From contig CALMVO010000122.1 in the NCBI GenBank assembly GCA_937873205.1, positions 1 through 64,000 of the forward strand: DNA of 64,000 nucleotides. The letters run 5' to 3'. Under the pieces are notes generated by a model that worked only from the letters and a program-made list of their open reading frames with translations, did no database searches and was not told the origin of the DNA. This document shows, piece by piece, positions 61,176 through 64,000 of the stretch. The translations under genes and the position numbers were made by a program. This DNA is from an uncultured Acetobacteraceae bacterium. Its GTDB lineage: Bacteria > Pseudomonadota > Alphaproteobacteria > Acetobacterales > Acetobacteraceae. Position 1 is the stretch's first letter. Each line of letters opens with the position of its first letter.

Positions 61176-61495
61176 TGGCGACCGACTACGTGCCCGATGC
61201 CGGCGACATCGTCTGGCTGCAGTTCGATCCGCAGGCCGGACATGAGCAGGCGGGGCATCGGCCCGCGGTCGTGCTCCATCCGGCCAGCTATAACGGCCGG
61301 GCGGGAATGATCCTCCGCTGCCCGACGACGACGCGGATCAAGGGCTCTCCGTTCGAGGTGATCCTCGCCGGCACGCCGTCGAGCGCGGCGCTCGCCGACC
61401 AGGTGAAGAGCCAGGGCCGGCGGGCCCGCAAGGGTCGGATCGGCGCGACCGAGCTGGCCGAGGTGCGGGCGAAGCTGGTGGCGCTGATCGGCTAG
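61175..61495 (+). CDS. mazF: MazF/PemK-type mRNA interferase toxin
   Basis: YVPDAGDIVWLQFDPQAGHEQAGHRPAVVLHPASYNGRAGMILRCPTTTRIKGSPFEVIL...ADQVKS; TAG stop lies at the MITE edge. Confidence 0.88.
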   Translation: MATDYVPDAGDIVWLQFDPQAGHEQAGHRPAVVLHPASYNGRAGMILRCPTTTRIKGSPFEVILAGTPSSAALADQVKSQGRRARKGRIGATELAEVRAKLVALIG

Positions 61496-61597
61496 AGCAT
61501 CATCCGATCGAACGGACTCGTCGATCGGATAAAGATGCTCGTCAAAACAACAAGCTAGAGGATGATCCGCGAGCCTAAGCGATCGGATCATCCTCTA
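61493..61597 (-). mobile_element. MITE-like palindromic element copy 5 (inverse orientation)
   Basis: TA-GAGCATCATCCGATCG...CGGATCATCCTC-TA; reverse complement matches copies 1-3. Confidence 0.88.
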
Positions 61598-62899
61598 GGA
61601 GGCTGTCGGCGCCGAGACCGGTCTGGCGGGATCAAGCCGATCCCGCCCCATGCGGACGATCCGGGTCTCGCGGCCGAGGGCCGCCAGCCCGGCGATCAGC
61701 AGGGCGACCACCGCGATCACGCCGGCCAGCGCCCAGCGGATGTCGCTGCCGGCGAGGTGGGACAGCCAGACCTGCAGGTTGGCGTTGGGCGAGGCCAGCA
61801 GGTTGCCGAGCTGATAGACCACGCCCGGAAAGGTGCCGCGGATGGCGGCGGGCGAGATCTCGTTCAGGTAGGCCGGCACCACGCCCCAGGCGCCCTGGAC
61901 GCAGAACTGGATCAGGAAGCCGCCGATCGCCAGCGGCAGCAGGTGGCTCGAGAAAGCCCAGAGCGGGATCACCGGCAGCGCCAGCAGGGCGGCCAGAGCC
62001 AGCGCCCAGCGGCGGCCGATCCGCTGGCTCGCGGCCCCGAAACACAGCCCGCCCAGGATGGCGCCGACGTTGTAGATGATGGTCATGGTGACGACGGTGG
62101 CATGGGGTAGGCGGTGGTAGCCGGCCAGGAACAGCCTCGGATAGAGGTCCTGGGAGCCGTGCGAGAAGAACAGCATCGCCGTCATCAGCACGATCGCATA
62201 GAAGCCGAGTCCGGCATGGCGGCGGAGCACCGTGAGCGGGCCCGGCGTCGGCATGGCGGCGCGCAGCGTCCAGTCCGGGCTTTCCGGCACGCTGCGGCGG
62301 ATATACAGCACCAGCAGCGCCGGGGCGGCGCCGACGATGAACATGCCGCGCCAGCCAATCCAGGGCTCGGCGATGAACAGCAGCGAGGCGACCAGGAAGC
62401 CGGTCGGGTAGCCCGTTTGCAGGATGCCGGACACCGCGCCGCGCCAGCGCGCCGGCACGCTCTCCATCGCCAGCGAGGCGCCGACGCCCCATTCGCCGCC
62501 CATGGCGACGCCAAAGAGGGCGCGCAGGATGAGAAAGGCGGTGAAGCTCGGCGCGAAGCCGGTCAGCAGTTCGAAGGCTGCGTAGCAGAGCACGTTGGCC
62601 ATCATGGTCGGGCGGCGGCCGTAGCGGTCGGCGAGCCGGCCGAAGCCCCAGGCGCCCACGACGCGGCAAGCCAGCGTCACGGTGATCGCCCAGGCGGTGG
62701 CCGCGACGGTGAGGCCGAAGGAGCGCGCCACGGTGTCGAGCACGAACACCATGATGAAGAAGTCGAATGAATCCAGCATCCAGCCGAGATAGCAGGCCAC
62801 CACCACGTGGATCGCGGCGCGCCGCTCGAACGCCGAGACCGGGCGATCCGGCATCGCCGCCGCGTGCGAGAAGCCGGACACCGTATCGCCTGCTTCCAT
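61595..62899 (-). CDS. MFS transporter (SHS/aromatic-acid-like)
   Basis: YLGWMLDSFDFFIMVFVLDTVA, GRLADRYGRRPTMMANVLCYAAFELLTGFAPSF; stop TAG at MITE edge. Confidence 0.88.
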   Translation of the reverse strand: MEAGDTVSGFSHAAAMPDRPVSAFERRAAIHVVVACYLGWMLDSFDFFIMVFVLDTVARSFGLTVAATAWAITVTLACRVVGAWGFGRLADRYGRRPTMMANVLCYAAFELLTGFAPSFTAFLILRALFGVAMGGEWGVGASLAMESVPARWRGAVSGILQTGYPTGFLVASLLFIAEPWIGWRGMFIVGAAPALLVLYIRRSVPESPDWTLRAAMPTPGPLTVLRRHAGLGFYAIVLMTAMLFFSHGSQDLYPRLFLAGYHRLPHATVVTMTIIYNVGAILGGLCFGAASQRIGRRWALALAALLALPVIPLWAFSSHLLPLAIGGFLIQFCVQGAWGVVPAYLNEISPAAIRGTFPGVVYQLGNLLASPNANLQVWLSHLAGSDIRWALAGVIAVVALLIAGLAALGRETRIVRMGRDRLDPARPVSAPTAS

Positions 62900-62981
62900 C
62901 AGACCCTCTCCCTAGTCGTTCCGGCAGCATAGAGACGGGGCGGGTTTCGACAATCGGACCCCCGCACCGGCGAGGACGGCG

Positions 62982-63638
62982 ATGAATCGGACCGATCGAT
63001 GCATGATCCTGCTCGCCCTCGGCCTGGCCGGGCTTGCCGGCATGGTGGACGCGCTCGGCTATCTGGCGCTGCACGGCTTCTTCGTCTCCTTCATGAGCGG
63101 CAACTCGACGCGGCTCAGCGTCGGGGTCGCGCAGGGGACGCACCGCGTCGTCGGCATCGCCGGCGCGCTGATCGGGCTGTTCGTCGTCGGCGTGATCGGG
63201 GGCGAGCTGCTCAACCGGGCGCTGGGACAGCGACGCAGCCGGCTGCTGGGGGCGGTGGCGCTGATGCTGACGCTGGCGGCGGCGGCGGCCTCGCTGGGCC
63301 GGAGCGCCACGGCGATCGCTTTGGCGACGCTGGCACTGGGAGCGGAGAACGCGGTGCTGAAGCGGGTCGGCGCGATCACCATCGGCGCCACCTACATGAC
63401 CGGGACACTGGTCAAGCTGGGTTCCGCCGTCGCCGCGGCGCTGGGCGGCGGTCCACGCTGGGACTGGCTGCCCTACCTGCTGATGTGGCTGTCGCTGGCC
63501 ACGGGCTCGGTGGTCGGCGCGCTGCTGTTTCCGTGGCTCGGGCTGCAGGGACTGTGGCTGGCGGCGGCCTGGTGCACGCTGCTGGCGGCGCTGGTGGCGA
63601 TCGCGGCTCGGAAGTCGCCGCAGGTCGACCGGGAGTGA
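62982..63638 (+). CDS. DUF1275 (YoaK) family membrane protein
   Basis: GLAGMVDALGYLALHGFFVSFMSGNSTRLSVGVA, GATYMTGTLVKLG. Confidence 0.85.
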   Translation: MNRTDRCMILLALGLAGLAGMVDALGYLALHGFFVSFMSGNSTRLSVGVAQGTHRVVGIAGALIGLFVVGVIGGELLNRALGQRRSRLLGAVALMLTLAAAAASLGRSATAIALATLALGAENAVLKRVGAITIGATYMTGTLVKLGSAVAAALGGGPRWDWLPYLLMWLSLATGSVVGALLFPWLGLQGLWLAAAWCTLLAALVAIAARKSPQVDRE

Positions 63639-63994
63639 CGATTCGCTGGCGTCCGCCGGAGCGGCGCCAGCAGCGCCGCCGGCAGGGCAACATCGGTCTG
63701 CGCGCGCGGATCGTCGACGCCGATCCTGACCGCGCGCGGCGGCGGGGTCGCGCGGAAGCTGCCGTGCAGCCGATCCCACGGGCTGATGCCGCTCGACCAG
63801 TTGCTGTCGCGCTCGGCGGGCACCACGGAATGGTGGATGCCGTGCATCCGGGGCGTGGTCAGCAGCCAGGACAGCCGCCGATCCCAGCCGGGCGGCAGCG
63901 CCCAGTTCGAGTGGTGGAACAGGATCGACAGCGTGAAGAAGCGCTGCCAGGCGTCGAGCGTGCCGGGCGAGATGCCGCTGGCCCGCACCTGCAC
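63473..63994 (-). CDS. Sterol desaturase/fatty acid hydroxylase family protein, partial (5' end outside window)
   Basis: FFTLSILFHHSNWALPP, TTPRMHGIHHSVVPAERDSNWSSGISPWDRLHGSF; true 3' end uncertain. Confidence 0.75.
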   Translation of the reverse strand: MQVRASGISPGTLDAWQRFFTLSILFHHSNWALPPGWDRRLSWLLTTPRMHGIHHSVVPAERDSNWSSGISPWDRLHGSFRATPPPRAVRIGVDDPRAQTDVALPAALLAPLRRTPANRHSRSTCGDFRAAIATSAASSVHQAAASHSPCSPSHGNSSAPTTEPVASDSHISR

Positions 63995-64000
63995 CAGGCG

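Overview
High-GC chromosomal window, probably alphaproteobacterial and most like Acetobacteraceae/Rhodospirillales by gene content (inference). It is mostly housekeeping: minCDE, folB/SDR/recR/ybaB, SRP RNA + dnaX, nudC, pheA, serA, comM/yifB, metC + sseA, cardiolipin synthase, yraN, DUF1800/DUF1501, grxD-bolA-purL-purQ-purS-purC-purB, ggt, map, dacA-like, clpS-clpA, ppk2, yqgE, pyrD. The main non-routine signal is a short (~102 bp) palindromic mobile element, four full copies and one half copy. It has ~16-bp terminal inverted repeats (GAGSATSATCCGATCG), TA target duplications and two internal hairpins. One copy cuts a bicupin gene in two at a TA; its left end supplies an in-frame TAG and its right end supplies ATG-ATG in the frame of the severed second half. 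Other copies sit exactly in the TA of stop codons. A second palindromic repeat family (~105-113 bp, GGCCAGGGGCTCTGCCCCTGGACCCC...) is also present. The usual dnaX-ybaB-recR neighbourhood is split by a ~6.8 kb accessory segment holding a tartrate/D-glycerate cassette with a wrecked MFS transporter, an IS1595-like transposase fragment and a low-GC DUF6471 + membrane-protein insert. Other scars are a head-to-head pair of 5'-truncated cupin/TetR genes, a frameshifted mazE beside an open mazF, and an in-frame 15-bp VNTR in an endonuclease/exonuclease/phosphatase-family gene. All calls come from reading the sequence and the supplied ORF translations; no database search was run.
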